Source: Epiperipatus broadwayi
Lineage: Eukaryota; Onychophora; Udeonychophora; Euonychophora; Peripatidae
DNA: 64,000 bases
Direction: 5' to 3'
Assembly: GCA_028023455.1 (NCBI GenBank)
Contig: JAQFVV010012423.1
Location: 9,590,269-9,654,268 of the forward strand
Shown here in pieces: positions 12,387 through 25,580 of the stretch. The notes beneath the pieces were generated by a model, which was not told the origin of the DNA, ran no database searches, and saw only the letters and a list, made by a program, of their open reading frames with translations. A program made the position numbers and the translations under genes. Position 1 is the stretch's first letter. Each line of letters starts with the position of its first letter.

Positions 12387-12767
12387 TTATTCTTTAAATT
12401 AATAAGTGATCAATTATTGTTGTTATTACAATCGTGGCATGGCTTAAGAGAATTGAATGTACAATTGTATTATATGAAAGGTATTTTAGATCATATTGGA
12501 AAATTAATGGATATGTTGCTTTATTTTGGTTGCCTTAAACACAACCTGAAAAATTAGTGTCACAAGTGCAAATAAACTAAACTAATAAAAATAAAGAGTT
12601 AGAAATAAAATAAATTTCTAATAAACTAATTAAAAGATTATTGAGTTAGAAATGGCGAAAAGTGCAAATAAAACAAATAAATAATTAAAAAAAAGAATAT
12701 TGAGTTAAAAAAATAAATAAATAAATTTCTATTAAAATAAGCTAATAAATAAATAAGAAGGGTTAGA
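12387..12767. other. AT-rich stretch
   Basis: Simple A-rich sequence with ATAA-type repeats. No gene seen. Confidence 0.45.
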
Positions 12768-12798
12768 ATATATATATATATATATATATAGAAGTGTT

Positions 12799-12846
<48 letters not shown>

Positions 12847-12855
12847 AACACTTCT
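12768..12855. repeat. (TA)n array inside a palindrome
   Basis: A TA run (about 12768-12790) is followed by AGAAGTGTTACAA, a second TA run (about 12803-12842) and TTGTAACACTTCT. The two 13-base words are perfect reverse complements (12790-12802 and 12843-12855), so the second TA run is the self-complementary centre of a palindrome. Confidence 0.85.
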
Positions 12856-14429
12856 GCTACACAACACACAATAACATAATGTGTGTGCAAAAATATATAT
12901 ATAAAGTTGTAAGGAAAAGTAAAAATAAACACAGACAAAAATTTTTGTAGCATATTTTTTTTTATTTCTCAGAATAAAATAGTCATAGTAAAATATTAAA
13001 TAATTTTGAATTTAAAATAAAAGTTTATTATAAATTAAAAATTTATAAAGGTGTAAATAAATATTAATATTGTATTATGATTTTAAAATAAAAACAAGCA
13101 TGTTAAACTGATAATTGTACAAATTATATTATCTATTTTAAAATCTTTTTAATTAATTGAACAAAATTGCTATCTATTAAAAATCTTTTTTTAAGTAAAA
13201 AGACTTGATCATACTTTTAATAAAATTCCAAAAGTAGATTTTGATTAAAATTGTTTTTAATCAAGAAAAACAGTTTTAGTGTTTTTGTCATCTCAGCTGA
13301 CTATATAAAAAGAGTTGATAAAAAGAATAGTTAGTTGGCTAATAATTTTTTGAATAGAGTGGACAAATAATATTTTTGAGAAGCAATTAGCAGAGTTTAT
13401 TAGTTGGTTTCCAGAGCTATACATATAGCTACCATGGATAAAAGGTATCTGAAGTCAAGACAGAAGGATGCAGCTGCTACTAGTTCATTATAGTAAAGTA
13501 TGAATTAACTTGGAGGGAATGAGTTAATTTCCAAATGTTATAGCCACAAATTCATTCTAGAAGATAGTTTTCTTGCCTATCCAATACTAGAGAGAAGAGA
13601 TATCAATACAGACTGTCAATTGCTTGGATTATATCTCTTTTGATGATTACAAGCCAATCTACCAGCTTGCTCAAAGTCCATCAGCTTGATGAAGAAATCA
13701 TTTATACATATTTTGTTTTATCTAGATGCAAGGAACCCTACATATTTTGTTTTATCTAGATGCAAGGAACCACTGACAAACTCATTGCCTCATACTTATA
13801 TAAAGTAAATTGTTTTAAATAATTCATTTAAAAATAACATTTTAAAAAAGATAGATGTATATAAAGCAATATTATTGTAAGTCATTTAAAATCTATATTT
13901 TTAAATTTAAAAATGTTATAATTAAGAGTAACCTATAATAGTAATATCTATATAGAAAGAACAATATCATTTTAAATTTTATTAAAAATCAAAAAAGTCA
14001 AGAATCAATTCATTGACAATTATTTTTTTAAAAAGAAACACAAATAATTTTGCTTGAATTAAAAAAAACTTGCAAGAGTATTATTTTTTTAAAAAACATA
14101 AGTGATTATTTGAGAGTGACCTGTTGAAAATTGACTTTTTTTTTGAGAAAAAGAAAACTTTTTACAAAAGTGTTTAATAACTGATTCAAATTATTTTTTT
14201 TAATAGACATACATCTATGTGAATTTTATCTATATTCAAAATGGAATTGATTATAAAAATTAATGTCATTTATGATTTTGACAAATTCAAAGATATTAAA
14301 TAATAAGTTATTATATCACACATCTGTGCAATTATTTATATGTGTTTTAAGTAAACGTAGTATAAGATGCTTGTATTATAAAATATAACTTAAAAATTTT
14401 AATCATGTATTTTATTTTATGACTATTAA
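12856..14429. other. AT-rich DNA with a less AT-rich island
   Basis: From about 13416 to 13790 composition is less AT-biased and contains AGCTATACATATAGCT, a 16-base palindrome, and a tandem duplication. I recognise no protein similarity in any frame. The rest is featureless. Confidence 0.35.
13705..13771. repeat. Tandem duplication, 34-bp unit x2
   Basis: A 34-base unit beginning TACATATTTTG and ending GCAAGGAACCC is followed directly by a second copy, identical over about 33 bases. The exact identity implies a recent duplication. Confidence 0.85.
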
Positions 14430-15420
14430 ATATTAGGTCACATGTCTAAGTGCTGAATGTGTTTTAAGTAAAGCTATTGGAAAATATATGTAGACCACAG
14501 TATAATAACTTGAATTTATATATTAATTATGTAAATCACAATATGATAGTTTTTACTGTATGTTAATCAAAATCAGAAACTTTATGTGTGTATAGCCTTA
14601 TTCTAGAGACCTTAACTTTATTTTTTGTTATTGTTATTAATAAACTTGTGTTCAGTTGTTAAAAATATTTCAGTAAAATTAATTCTAAATGGTTTTTAGA
14701 TTATATTTGCATCATCTATTGATCATAGTAATAGTTATAGAGTTTATGTTCTCTGAGCTAGATTTATGCATAACAGTCTGATATATTAAAGGGGATGTAT
14801 ATTTTAGTCCAGGGGCATCCAGTATGACATTGTCCTGGTTTGGCATAAGAATTATATTTTTCAAAGTCCATGCACTACATTTTATCTTAGTTTAGTCTTA
14901 TTAGAAATTACATTTATAGTTGGCCAGTGGTCAGAGAATTGATGATGAGCAGCATGTTTTAACATCCCAGCATTATGGTTTTTATGGTTGTATATCCAGA
15001 TGGATTAACACTTAAGTTGGTGCATCCAAATTAATAATATAAATAATTGTCCAACCAGGCAAAGACTAAATAGTTGGCCTGGTCTATAGTAGACTCATTT
15101 CAAATCCAGTCACAAGATTGACTGTTGATTTATTTTATTGTTAATTATTCATGATGATGGATAATTATTACTTATATTTATTTTCACTTATAATGGTAGT
15201 GATGTACAGTTACTCTAAGGTATTAACTAGGCTGATCTCACAGAGTGATCTCTTCAGATTTCTTGTGTTCTTTTATGATATATAACATTATTTGTATATT
15301 TTGTGGTATTAAACATTATTTGAATATTATATCTTATGTATTTTAAATTTATATTAAGTTTCGTTATTTGAAATGATTTTTCACCATCCCAGGGACAATC
15401 ACCCAACTTATCTACCCCAT
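14430..15420 (+). mobile_element. Dispersed element A, copy 1
   Basis: About 1 kb of non-coding sequence matching, in reverse complement, 38685-39700. Shared landmarks include GTGCTGA followed by GTTTTAAGTAAA, TTCTCTGAGCTAGATT, a TGGCCAGTG block, AACATCCCAGCATTAT, TTGGTGCATCCAA and a TTGGCCTGGTCTA/AGCCTGGTCTAC block. Both copies end in a CTACCCCAT word next to a TA array. No open frame or clear TIR is visible. It could be a non-autonomous DNA element, a Helitron derivative or a retroposon; class unknown. Confidence 0.6.
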
Positions 15421-15457
15421 TTATATATATATATATATATATATATAAATGGGGTAG

Positions 15458-15491
<34 letters not shown>
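15411..15491. repeat. TA arrays with a CTACCCC palindrome
   Basis: TCTACCCCATTTATATA begins at 15411 and its reverse complement ends at 15458, with a TA run between. A second TA run (about 15462-15490) follows. The end word of element A is therefore duplicated in inverted form around the TA run. Confidence 0.8.
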
Positions 15492-15499
<8 letters not shown>

Positions 15500-15557
15500 A
15501 TGCTTTAGTTAGAAATAACTCAATATTTCAAAAAATATGCTTATGTATCTGAAAAGG

Positions 15558-15935
15558 AACTTGGACACTTAACAGAAGAGCAATACAGAGATATCAGACT
15601 ACTCAATGAGGCATGGAGAGATGTATATTAGGGATAGCAAGAATGGACTGAAAATAAAATACATGGGTGAGTGAACAAATAGGTGTAACTGACACTACTG
15701 AAAAAAAAAAAAGACTGAAATGAAATTGAACTGGACATATTTTGCTAATAAAAATGATAATAAATGGAACGTTTAAAATCTTAAACTGGATTCCAAGGGA
15801 TTGTAAAAGACTTAGAAAGAGACCAAATGTGTAATATATAGATGAAATAAAGAAATGCACTGAGATAATGTGGAGAAGAGAGGCTAGAAATTGGACATAC
15901 TAGATTGAACTTGAAATGAATTTCATCCTGCAATG
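15558..15935 (+). pseudogene. RTE-type LINE, dead C-terminal fragment
   Basis: Conceptual translation begins WTLTEEQYRDIRLLN, typical of the tail of RTE-type LINE polyproteins. After frame changes it continues with GVTDTTE-like, LNWIPRDCKRP-like and REARNWT-like segments in the expected order. Several stops and frameshifts, including at an A-run near 15700, make it non-functional. It begins abruptly next to the TA arrays, so it is 5' truncated. The family call rests on recognition of the conserved tail, not on a search. Confidence 0.6.
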
Positions 15936-16435
15936 ATTGATAATGGTTGAAAATGATCTATATATAAATATTTTCATGGATTTTAAAATGATGATAAACA
16001 ATATAAATTAAAAAATTATATCCATTGTTATAAAGATTTAAACTTGAAAAACTATTGTTTTAGGTATAAAAATGCAGAAGACATCATTCCTTGACATTCT
16101 CCAAATAATAATTTATATTTGCATGTGTGTGTGTGTGTGTGTGTGAGCAGGAAGGTTGCTGATATTAAATTTTCTTACATTTGCAATAAAAACTGCTAAT
16201 ATCTTGCATATCACAGAAATAAATAAATAAATAAATAATATTTTAAACTTGTTTTTAATAATTTTGATTAAATAAAATTGATTATTAGTTGCATAATTCT
16301 TGAAATCATTCCCTCTCTTTTATTAAAAGAAAATAATTTAAAATGATGATTGCATTTTGACTATGAAGCAAAATCAACATTCATAAAAATTCTAATTATA
16401 AATTTATTTAATGCACATTGATTACATAAGTAATA
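15936..16435. other. AT-rich stretch with microsatellites
   Basis: (GT)n at about 16122-16145 and (AAAT)n at about 16219-16237. No gene recognised. Confidence 0.5.
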
Positions 16436-16560
16436 TTTACTAAGGCAATAAGTCTAAAGCATGTGTGGTTTCCAATGTGTAAGCTTGTGGTTAAGACCTA
16501 TAGAGGTCACTACCTTCACATTTTCAACTGCACATGCTTTAGGCTTATTGCCTTAGTAAA
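16436..16560. mobile_element. MITE, 125 bp, with 30-bp TIRs
   Basis: The left terminus 16436-16465 and right terminus 16531-16560 are nearly perfect reverse complements, starting TTTACTAAGGCAATAAG and ending CTTATTGCCTTAGTAAA. The central 65 bases are unrelated. No coding capacity. Confidence 0.75.
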
Positions 16561-17482
16561 AATTCTAACCCAAAACTGAATGATTGATTATATTTTAGCT
16601 ATTGCACACATTTTAATATTTTGTTATTATTCATGACTAAAATTTATTTTTAGTTTTGTATTAAATAAAGTTTGTACAATTTTTTTTTTTTACTAATACT
16701 GTATTTCTTTTTTACATTTATGCTAAAAGTTATCATTAACTTGAATATTTCACAAATAAATTACCAAATTATTGATTTAAAATTGCAAAAATAGATATTT
16801 TCAACTTATTTTAATAATATTTGATCATATAAAGTTTTGCCCAAATAGAATAATGATGACTACATTTTTGCTAAAGATAAAATTATCATTCATAAAAAGT
16901 CAATCTACATTTTAATATAGCAAATATTTTAACTGATATACACATTTTAAAAGTTTTTATTAATGCATTTTGTTATTGTATGAAATCAAACTATACTATA
17001 CTGAGTGAAATAATTTTTTATTTTATTTTTGTAGGGTATTGATAATTTTACAAAGACCTTCACTAAAATTATTAAAGTATATTAATCACATTTTAACTCT
17101 ATAATCAAAATATAATATTGTGCAATGACTAAACTCTGTATTATATTTTTTTAACACTAATGGCATCATTTTATTTTCAGACAACATGGCTTTAATGAAG
17201 TTATTCTATAATATCATCAATCATAAAATATCTGACATTTTAAAAATATGGTGGATATTAAAAAAAAAGTTTTGAATTTTTTTTAAAAAGATCATTGTAG
17301 TGAATAACTAATTAATAATAATTAAATTAATGAATACAAATTAACGATAATCACAATAGTAAATGGCTCATACAAAGATCAATCATATGCTGGTGAAAAA
17401 GATTGTGTGTATAATAGTTAATTACCATTATATTTATTATTTTTATTGTTATTATAATACTTTTTAATTAAATGCTATTTTA
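16561..17482. other. AT-rich stretch, nothing recognised
   Basis: T and A runs only; no gene or paired repeat seen. Confidence 0.45.
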
Positions 17483-18740
17483 TTTGTAATATGTATATAC
17501 ATATAATATTTAAATATTTGTATAGTGTCTATACTAAACTTAATATAATTATAAGGATTTGAACTGGAACTTTCAAGCTCTCTATCTCTATTCAATCTAT
17601 TTTATACAAATATTACACATGACCACATACATGTGAAAAAGATAAATGATATCCAATATACATATATACAATTGGTGCTCAGTTTACATTAAGATAGCAT
17701 ATCTTTAAACTTTAATGGACAAGCTTCAATCTTTTTTCCTCTTCAACTCTTCAGCCATCCATTTCATTAAAAATCTGAGGATGGAATGCTCAAAGTTTTT
17801 GTTGTTGCCAACTTTATTGTCATACTCATGTTGATCTTAAATCAATCTGATCCCTCACACATAGAAACTTAATATGTCCATTTAATTATATAGTAGAGAG
17901 ATGGGCACAATACAAGCTGAATATGTAATATTTAAATGTATGTATAGTATCTATACTAAATTTAATTTTAATGGACTTGAACTCGAACTTTCAAGCTACT
18001 ACTTGTATCCAATATATCATATACAACTGATACACATGACCACATACAAGTGAAAAAGTAAATGATCTCCAATTTACATATTTTATGCTGAACCACCACT
18101 CTTCAGTTGGTCCTGATCACCATCTCCCACACATATATACAATTTGTGCTCAGTTTATATTAAGATAGCAAATCTTTAAACTTTAATGGACAAGTTCTCC
18201 ATTCTCCAACTCTTTGGCCATCAATTTCATTAAAAATCTGAGGATGGAATGCTGAAAGTCTTTGTTGATGTCAATATTATTGTCATACTCATGTGAATCT
18301 TAAATCAATCTGATCCCTCACACATAGGGTCTTAATATGTCAAATTAATTATACAGAAAAGGAATGGACAGAATACAAGTTAACACTGTATTCTACCCAT
18401 CCGTCTTTTGGCAATAATATTAGCATCAACAAGGGTTTTTAGCATTCCATCCTCAGACTTTCAATGATATGGATGACTGAAGAGTTGAAGGGTGGAGAAG
18501 ATTGAAGCTTGTTCATTAAAGTTTAAAGATTTGCTATCTTAATATAAGCTGAGCACCAATTGTATATATGTGTGGGAGAGGCTGGACCAACTGATGAGTG
18601 CTGGTTTAGCACAAAATACAGTTATCAGAGATAATTTATTTTTTCACATGTATGTGGATATATGTAACACTTGTAAAAGGTAGATTGACTAGAGGGAGGA
18701 AATCTGAAAGTACGAGTTCAAATCCCTTAGAAATATATAT
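17483..18740. repeat. Repeat family B: two direct copies and one inverted
   Basis: Two head-to-tail copies with a period of about 418 bases (TTTGAACTGGAACTTTCAAG at about 17558 and its counterpart near 17976) are followed by a third, inverted, copy from about 18390 to 18735. Shared blocks include GGATGGAATGCT, TTAATGGACAAG, GTGCTCAGTTTA and ATCAATCTGATCCCTCACAC. The inverted copy ends GAGTTCAAATCCCTTAG, which resembles a Pol III B box. Related sequence recurs at 36750-37240 and 47643-48605. No open frame. Confidence 0.7.
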
Positions 18741-19484
18741 ATATGCACTCATAGTAATAAATTAACTATTTAAAATATATTATTTAAAAAATAAATAAAT
18801 GTACAGATCAGATAATTGCTTCCCCAGAATTTCACTCATTTTTCTAGTCAAATGATACAATTTTCATTCTCATGGTTTATGGCTTTTATTTTTTATTTTA
18901 TAGATACCTGATTATTTACAACTGTAATAAAAAAAATCTATAAAGATTCAAATTTGGAAATAAATTCACTCATGGCTTTATTAATTTTTTTAAATTTTTT
19001 ACTGTATGCATACATTGTGTAATCATTAACTATGTGTTTCATACTTTGTACTTGGCTGCAGATATATAAGCTAAATTCTGTTTCTGAAATATAGTGACCA
19101 AGAATTGGCCAAAACATATTGATAGTTAATATTATTGTTGAATCAAAAAAAATATTTGAGATCTTATAGGAATTCTAATTATTATATTGTAACTGTTTGG
19201 TCTTTCGAAGAATTTCTTTGGTTGAACATAAAGAATGAGTATTAATGGGTTAGAGTGGTAACGAGCAGATTGCCTCAAAGAAAATCTTAAGCTAGCCTGA
19301 AACCTGATTTTCACATAGATCCAACATCAAGTTGAGGAAATCCATAGACAGATATATTTATCATTATATCATAATTTTTTTGTGTAAGTGATATCTATAA
19401 ATTTTAAATAGTTTTCTTATCTTTCATACATAAAATAATAGACCGTAAAAATCCATTAATAGCTACTAAGATCTATTTCAAGCA
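18741..19484. other. AT-rich stretch, nothing recognised
   Basis: A minus-strand frame at 19132-19314 is present but resembles no known family. No paired repeat seen. Confidence 0.4.
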
Positions 19485-19554
19485 GCGTTTGTGGCCTAGC
19501 AGTTAGCAGGATGCCTTCCAAGCAGCTGGCCCGGGTCCGCTACCCAGCCAACGC
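19485..19554 (+). pseudogene. tRNA-Gly(UCC)-like copy, degraded
   Basis: The order GCGTTTG, D arm with GGCCTAGCAGTTAGC, anticodon loop CTTCCAA (anticodon TCC), CCCGGGTCCG and CCAACGC reproduces a tRNA-Gly. The acceptor stem has one mismatch, the anticodon stem one and the T stem one; the T loop departs from TTCGA. It shares GGCCTAG and a 3' extension CTTTGACATATA with 45404-45474, so both look like members of one dispersed tRNA-derived family rather than an active gene. No oligo-T terminator follows. Confidence 0.65.
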
Positions 19555-21741
19555 TTTGACATATATATATATAAAATCATTTCCGTTAGTCAAGCCTCAA
19601 TGAATTTTTAAGTGTCAGAGCTGATTGTTGAAATTTATTGATGTACATTTTAAAAATTTACTTTATAAGTGCTGCATTACTTTTTCTTTTTATATTATAT
19701 TTAAATCACTTTTAATTATTATTAATTATTTTTATTAGTTTAGGAATAATAACATTTTATTTGAACTTTTGATATAAAATTTATATCTAATAAAGTTCAA
19801 ATTATTTTCTGTTACTATAGTTTTCAATTTTGATGTTTTCAACTGCACGATTTGAAATATAAAAGTAATTGTTAGATATAATTTCTAGAAATTAAAGCTT
19901 ACAGCCGAAAGAAAAGATGGGTTAAAAAGGTTATGATATAGATGTTACATTGAGATGTATTATTTGCTGTTTAAAGCTCTAGTAGAGTGAAGAACTCAAG
20001 AGGTAAAGCTACCTGGACTGAAGCTCAGCTGTGACTACCATTGCTGAAAGCTCACATTATCTTTTCAGCAAAGAAACATTAAATTATTATTTTTTTAAAA
20101 AAAATCAGTTAAGAGCTAAAATCCATATCTAGGGTTAAATAATATATAAAAATCTATTAATTAATAAACATGATTAATAATTATATTTATTTATTGATAT
20201 GTGATTATTGTGAATAAATGTTTGCAAAATATATTAGTTGTAAAATGATTTTGCATTATATATATATAAAGACATTTTTTAGAAAGATAAACTTCTTACA
20301 AAATGTTTTTAATTAGTTATAATATGCTTTCCACGAGAAATATGGTGTAAATAAGCGTTGTTCTTTTTAAGTAAATTAAAGGTCAAGTTATTTCAAGACA
20401 AATGATTAGTAATTTACTTGACACTAAAAGCTTAAGCTAGCAAGAGAATTTCCAAAATTAACTTAGATGCCATAATACATTTATAATATTTGAAACTTAT
20501 TTTACTGAAAGCATAATAAAAAATAAGAATGGGTTTGAAAATCTATATGTGTGCATGTGTATTTATATACAGACACTAAAAGTTATTAATTATATATATT
20601 TTTAAAGGCATACATATTCTTAATTACAATTTAGTTTTTAGTATTTACTGGTATAGTCTCTTGTATATTCGATGACAGAGTGATCTAAACAATTTATTAT
20701 AGTTATAAAGAAATGAATCTGAGAGTTAAAGGTTTCAGGATCGATCCTTAGTCTGTGATTTTTCGTAATCACTTATCATAATATTAACCACTTAATTATT
20801 TTACTTTAAATGATAATAGTAATTATTATTTTATGATAATAAAAAGTACTTCGTTATATCATTGTTATAAAATTAAAGATAGTTTTTACAAATATTTAAG
20901 ATAGCAGTTTTCAAAACCATTCCTCTTATGAGAAGCGAAAGTACTATAAATTGTTTCACTGTAAAGTAATTTTAATATTTTTCTGATGATTTATCGTTAG
21001 TTTTCATTCGTTCACTATTTTAATATATCAACATTTATCTTTGTCGATAGTTATTAAATCATTTCTTTTAACTATTTGAATAATATTAATATTTTCAAAA
21101 TTATTTTTTTCAAAATTCAATCTTGATTTTTTTTTTTAAAAAGTTGAATTATAAATATTTAATTTTTGAACCAGGTTTTTTTTAAAAAAATACTTCAATT
21201 AAAATAAAAGGCATAATTAGACAATTTTGTTCATCAATCAAAAGATATCGGTAAAATTATTAATCTTTTTTTGAGAAGGAAAGGATATATATAGACAGTT
21301 GTAAATAAAAATATTGTTTATCTCCAATATGTTTAATAAATAGTTATAAGAATTGCAAAATGAATGTTTTTATTGCACCGATGTTGCTGATAATATAGCA
21401 GATAACCAGAATAAGCTTTACACGACATTAAATACAATTAGTAAGTTTAGAATATATAAAAAAGGACTTTATCAAAATATTGTATAAATTTATCAATAGT
21501 TTATTGTATGGGTATTTTATAAACTACAATAAAATTATTTACTTTTAGCTTTGATAATTTTATGTGGGACTGAGAGTTGTAATAGTTTAAATAGCATTAC
21601 GATTGCAAAATTCATTGAGCATTTTTGTACTCGGTTGAATATTATGGATTACTGATCGTCAGAAAACTGCTATTTTCTAGTTTAATAAACTTTTAAATAA
21701 AGTTTTTAATATTTACAATTAGCCGTTTTATTTATTTACAA
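19555..21741. other. AT-rich DNA, one possible tRNA-like head
   Basis: Mostly featureless. At about 20672-20752 GACAGAGTGATCTAA is followed, about 55 bases on, by CAGGATCGATCC. The two resemble displaced A and B boxes and may be an old SINE head. No gene seen. Confidence 0.3.
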
Positions 21742-21801
21742 CAAAGGCAAAACTCTTCATATAGTAGTGCCACCCAGTGCAAGCCAGAGTAATCAATGGA
21801 T
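21742..21801 (+). mobile_element. Terminus of the short TIR repeat
   Basis: ACAAAGGCAAAACTC, then TATAGTAGTGCCAC and AAGCCAGAGTAATCAATGG, matches the left TIR of the element at 6421-6637. Only this end is present, so it is a truncated copy. Confidence 0.65.
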
Positions 21802-24800
21802 GTAAAAAGGTTTGTGCATAAATTATATTAACTAGAACAAACATAACTGTAGGAATATATATAAAACATCAATTAATTTAACTAATAATTGGCTAATTAA
21901 AAATAAATTGAATATAGTATACATTTATAAGATTTATATATATTGCATTATTATTATAATTGGTTGTGGTTAGTTTTCTATATAAAAAGATAGATGTTGC
22001 TATGTATGCCATATAAATTGAAGCTTTACTATATTTTGCATCACATTTAAAGACAAAAAAAATTGTCAAAAAAAAAAAAAAGCTTTTCTGTATCATTTTT
22101 ATAATATATATTGAGATGCTTTGTCAGATCTCAAAATTAATATGCATCAATTAGTTTAAGTTAAATTGGTTTTTTTATTATTATTAAGTTATATTTTAGT
22201 GAGTGTGGTATAATATATATCATGCACACAAGAATTATAATTTTTTAAAATATTTATTTTATATACAAGAAAATGAATTTTATAACAGATTTTTGTTATC
22301 TTTGTATAAAATTTATGATATTTATGCTACTTTTAATTCCTTTATTGATAAAGAATCTAACAAAAGTATGTAGTTTACTTATATTAGGCATTGTCTAAGT
22401 AAATTCTTTGAGTCAAAAAAGTAGCTTGAAATTTAATAATTAGAGAAATAAATTCTGGCCTGTCTGAAAATACTTGAGTCATGGTACTGATCAAGAAGAT
22501 GTGAGAAAATTTCTGAGGAAGTATAAGAATGGACAGTGAGCCCTATGAAAGCCTACTAAAAATTCTTTCAAGACTCTCTTCTTCACACTCTCTACTCTAT
22601 ACTTCATATTACTCATGAACTCTTTGCAAAAGAAGTCCACAATAATTATTCTGTAAAATTGTTTGACATTCGTATTCCATAATTATTTTGTTTAACATGC
22701 AGCTTCCTGTGAAAGCCCTTTGCTGTTATAAAGACTCATGGTAAAACAAATGTACAAACAACTTCAGTTGTGGTCTCAGCTAATATGCACCATTAGGTCT
22801 CCAAAAGATGAACTTCTCACTCTAAACATTAACCTCATTCTGCAGCATGATATAAATTCACTAAAAAACTCTGACCTCCTAAAATTTCTAGCTACCAACT
22901 TTGCCACTGAAGCATCTCTCAAATAATCCTTAACCAGAAAAGACCATGGAAAGATGTGGACATAAAGCATAGTACTCCTACAAAATAATCTGTGCAGATA
23001 GCAAAAGTTTTAGATCCTTACACAGATATACAGTAACCATGATAAGAATTCTATTTGGATATCTTTCAGTAAGCCATAATTATTCACTTATATGTATGTT
23101 TTGTTATAAGTAAATTTAGATTAAGAGTAATTTTTATATACTTTTATTGATACACAATTTTGTATTGATATTAATTTCATTCTTTTACGAAGGAGTCATT
23201 TTTGTTATTTATGATATTTTATGAGTATAACCCCATTATTTCTTTAAAATTAAATTTGACAGTTAAGAATAAAACCCTAGAGTTTTAGAATGATTTTATT
23301 GCTATTCTCAAATTAAGAGATTCTCTTCCCTCCATTTTTGCGATTGTTAGAAACCTAAAATTTTATACAAATGAAAATAATTCTTGAGATTAAAAGTAAA
23401 AATAGATTAATATTATTTTTAAATACCTGATCTTAAATGATGTTTTAAAACTGATAAGCAGTCAGTTCATATATATGTGTTGAGCTGGTATTTTTTTGTC
23501 AGCTCATATTCCTACATATATATACACACATATTTTGTAAAAATATAAATATCGTTTTATAATACATAATTTAATAATAATAAAAAAAAGAAATAAATTA
23601 ACTTTTAATTTTAAAATGGAGTTTTTGAAAAGTTAAAATAAATTAGATCAAGATCTTGCATGTTTTTGATAAAAGTTTGTCTTTTGTTTAGTCTTTAAAA
23701 AAATTCTTAAAGATAGAAAGGAAAAGAAAGCAATTAGTTCTATTGTTGGGGCTTTGATAGTGAAGGTATTTTATGCTATCTATTATGCTGATCAATTGGA
23801 ATGTTTCTTTGGGATTTTAAAATAAAATATAAAATAAAAGAAGAGAACATTAAAGGTGTGAACTGAGACTAAAAAAAAACAACTATAAATTACAGACTTT
23901 CCTGTTGTTTAAATTAATTGGATTTCTGCCGAGGTCAATACCTAATCTATAAGTTTAAATTCGGCTCGGACTCATCAATAGTAAAAAATCGTAAAATTAC
24001 ATAAAAAAAAAATAAGGAGAAAGTGCAAGGAGAAAATGTTGAGCGGCTAGATCTAACAGAACTTTCCCTTCTGGGAACCTCTTCCTATTACCACCTAGAA
24101 CTGCCTTGTAAATGCTGGACATAGAGAGCTAGCCAAAGAGAACGGACTGGAAGAAGACCACGAACAAACCATGATGAATATAAAGTGAAATATTCCACCC
24201 ACACAGAATATACACTGATAGATCAGGATAAATAGACTTTTTTTTTATTATAATTTCAAGAGACATTTGTGTAATAGAATTTAAAAAAAGAAAGAAAAGC
24301 CTTCACCTCAAATATCTCAAAGTTTCAGCAATAGAAAGGGAGAGATATGTAATCTTTAAGTAGAAGTATTTACTAATTCAAATTAATCCACATTATATTG
24401 TTTTTTTTTATTATTATTATTTTTTTTTTGGTTACGTTCTATTAATTAAACTTACCTTTAGTTTCTATGATTGTTGTTCTTATAATGTATAGATATGAAT
24501 AAGAAAAATTGTATACTCGATCTAAGGACAAGTAAAAATTTAAGATGAAAAGATTTAACATTAGAAAGAGAAGGTTTGAATGCATTTGTTTTTAACAAAC
24601 ACACTCTTATAGTAAGTCGCCCTTGAGTTCACTCATAGTTATATACCATGATATTTGATGAAAATATTGTATAATTGGTAAAGTGATGGCGCATGTTCCT
24701 TTGAGAACGATACATGTTAATTCTTGATTAGAAAGAAAAAGGATCGGGAGGATTTGATTTGACAAGTACGAGGGAAAGGAATAACCAACAAATAGAATAA

Positions 24801-25329
24801 CGGTATAATAAATATTTCAACAATAGTGAAGTGTTGATTTGTTTTTTTTTGTTTATTATAATTAATTCTTATAATTCATTTTATAATCTTTTGGTCCATT
24901 AAAAAAAAATTATTTTAAGATTTACATTTGGTGATTGCTGTTCGTAAATAAATTAACCGTTATTATAGAAATTTTATAATACGGTCTAGGCAGAAATGCT
25001 TGGTGGTGCCCTCGAATGACCACCGTATGTTGCAATCTCATGAAATTTAAGAGCATAACAAAATGTTTTGTTACAGTGTGTATAACACAATTTAAATATG
25101 TTAAAAGTTTCAGTAGTTTTGTGTATGATATTTTATCATACTTATATAAAAAGAAAAGGTTTCTGCTTATGTGTGCATGTGCATAGGGTCAATTCATTTA
25201 TAAATCCACTTGAGATTTATTTATCTGTAGGGCCTTTTAATCATAATTGTAATTATCACTATATATATTGGCAAAGTGACATTTCTGCTAGGCTCATGTA
25301 TATTCTCTTTTTCTTAACCCAGGTTGTCT
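21802..25329. other. No gene recognised; two less AT-rich islands
   Basis: Islands of mixed composition at about 22490-22970 and 23920-24230 may be old repeats, but neither yields a recognisable protein. A 62-codon plus-strand frame at 22738-22926 overlaps an opposite frame and matches nothing. At 24668-24735 a TAATTGGTAAAGTGATGG stretch followed by ACATGTTAATTCTTG vaguely recalls tRNA A and B boxes. At 25000-25023 GGTGGT and ACCACC form a small hairpin. Confidence 0.3.
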
Positions 25330-25580
25330 ATTGCTTGAATTGCAGTCCTTATTACTTTAACTTGGGTCAAGCTTAGAAGTAGCTTCCCATGCCTTAATAT
25401 ATTTATTACCAATTATTGGTAAATTCTACTTAGCCTTAGATCAGTTAAATTTCTATCCAATTCATTTTTATATATTACCTCTTTTAACTGGTTGTCTACA
25501 ACTTGAAATGCAATATTTATTACTCATGCAGGGGAAAGATTAGAAACAGCTTTCTGTCCTTTTTATATATTTGTCAATTA
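25330..25580. repeat. Diverged tandem duplication, about 178-bp period
   Basis: A block starting GGTTGTCTATTGCTTGAAT (about 25323) and one starting GGTTGTCTACAACTTGAAA (about 25491) align over about 65 bases with roughly a quarter of positions changed. Open frames lie across them but show no protein similarity. Confidence 0.4.

Noticed and set aside
15603-15860. 85-codon minus-strand frame
   Set aside because: It lies antisense to the recognisable RTE C-terminal remnant, which explains the sequence better.
17483-18740. CRISPR-like spacing of repeats
   Set aside because: Units are hundreds of bases long, few, diverged and in mixed orientation in a eukaryotic setting.
22738-22970. Opposed 62- and 64-codon frames
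   Set aside because: Neither resembles a family; the overlap on both strands suggests chance in a less AT-rich island.
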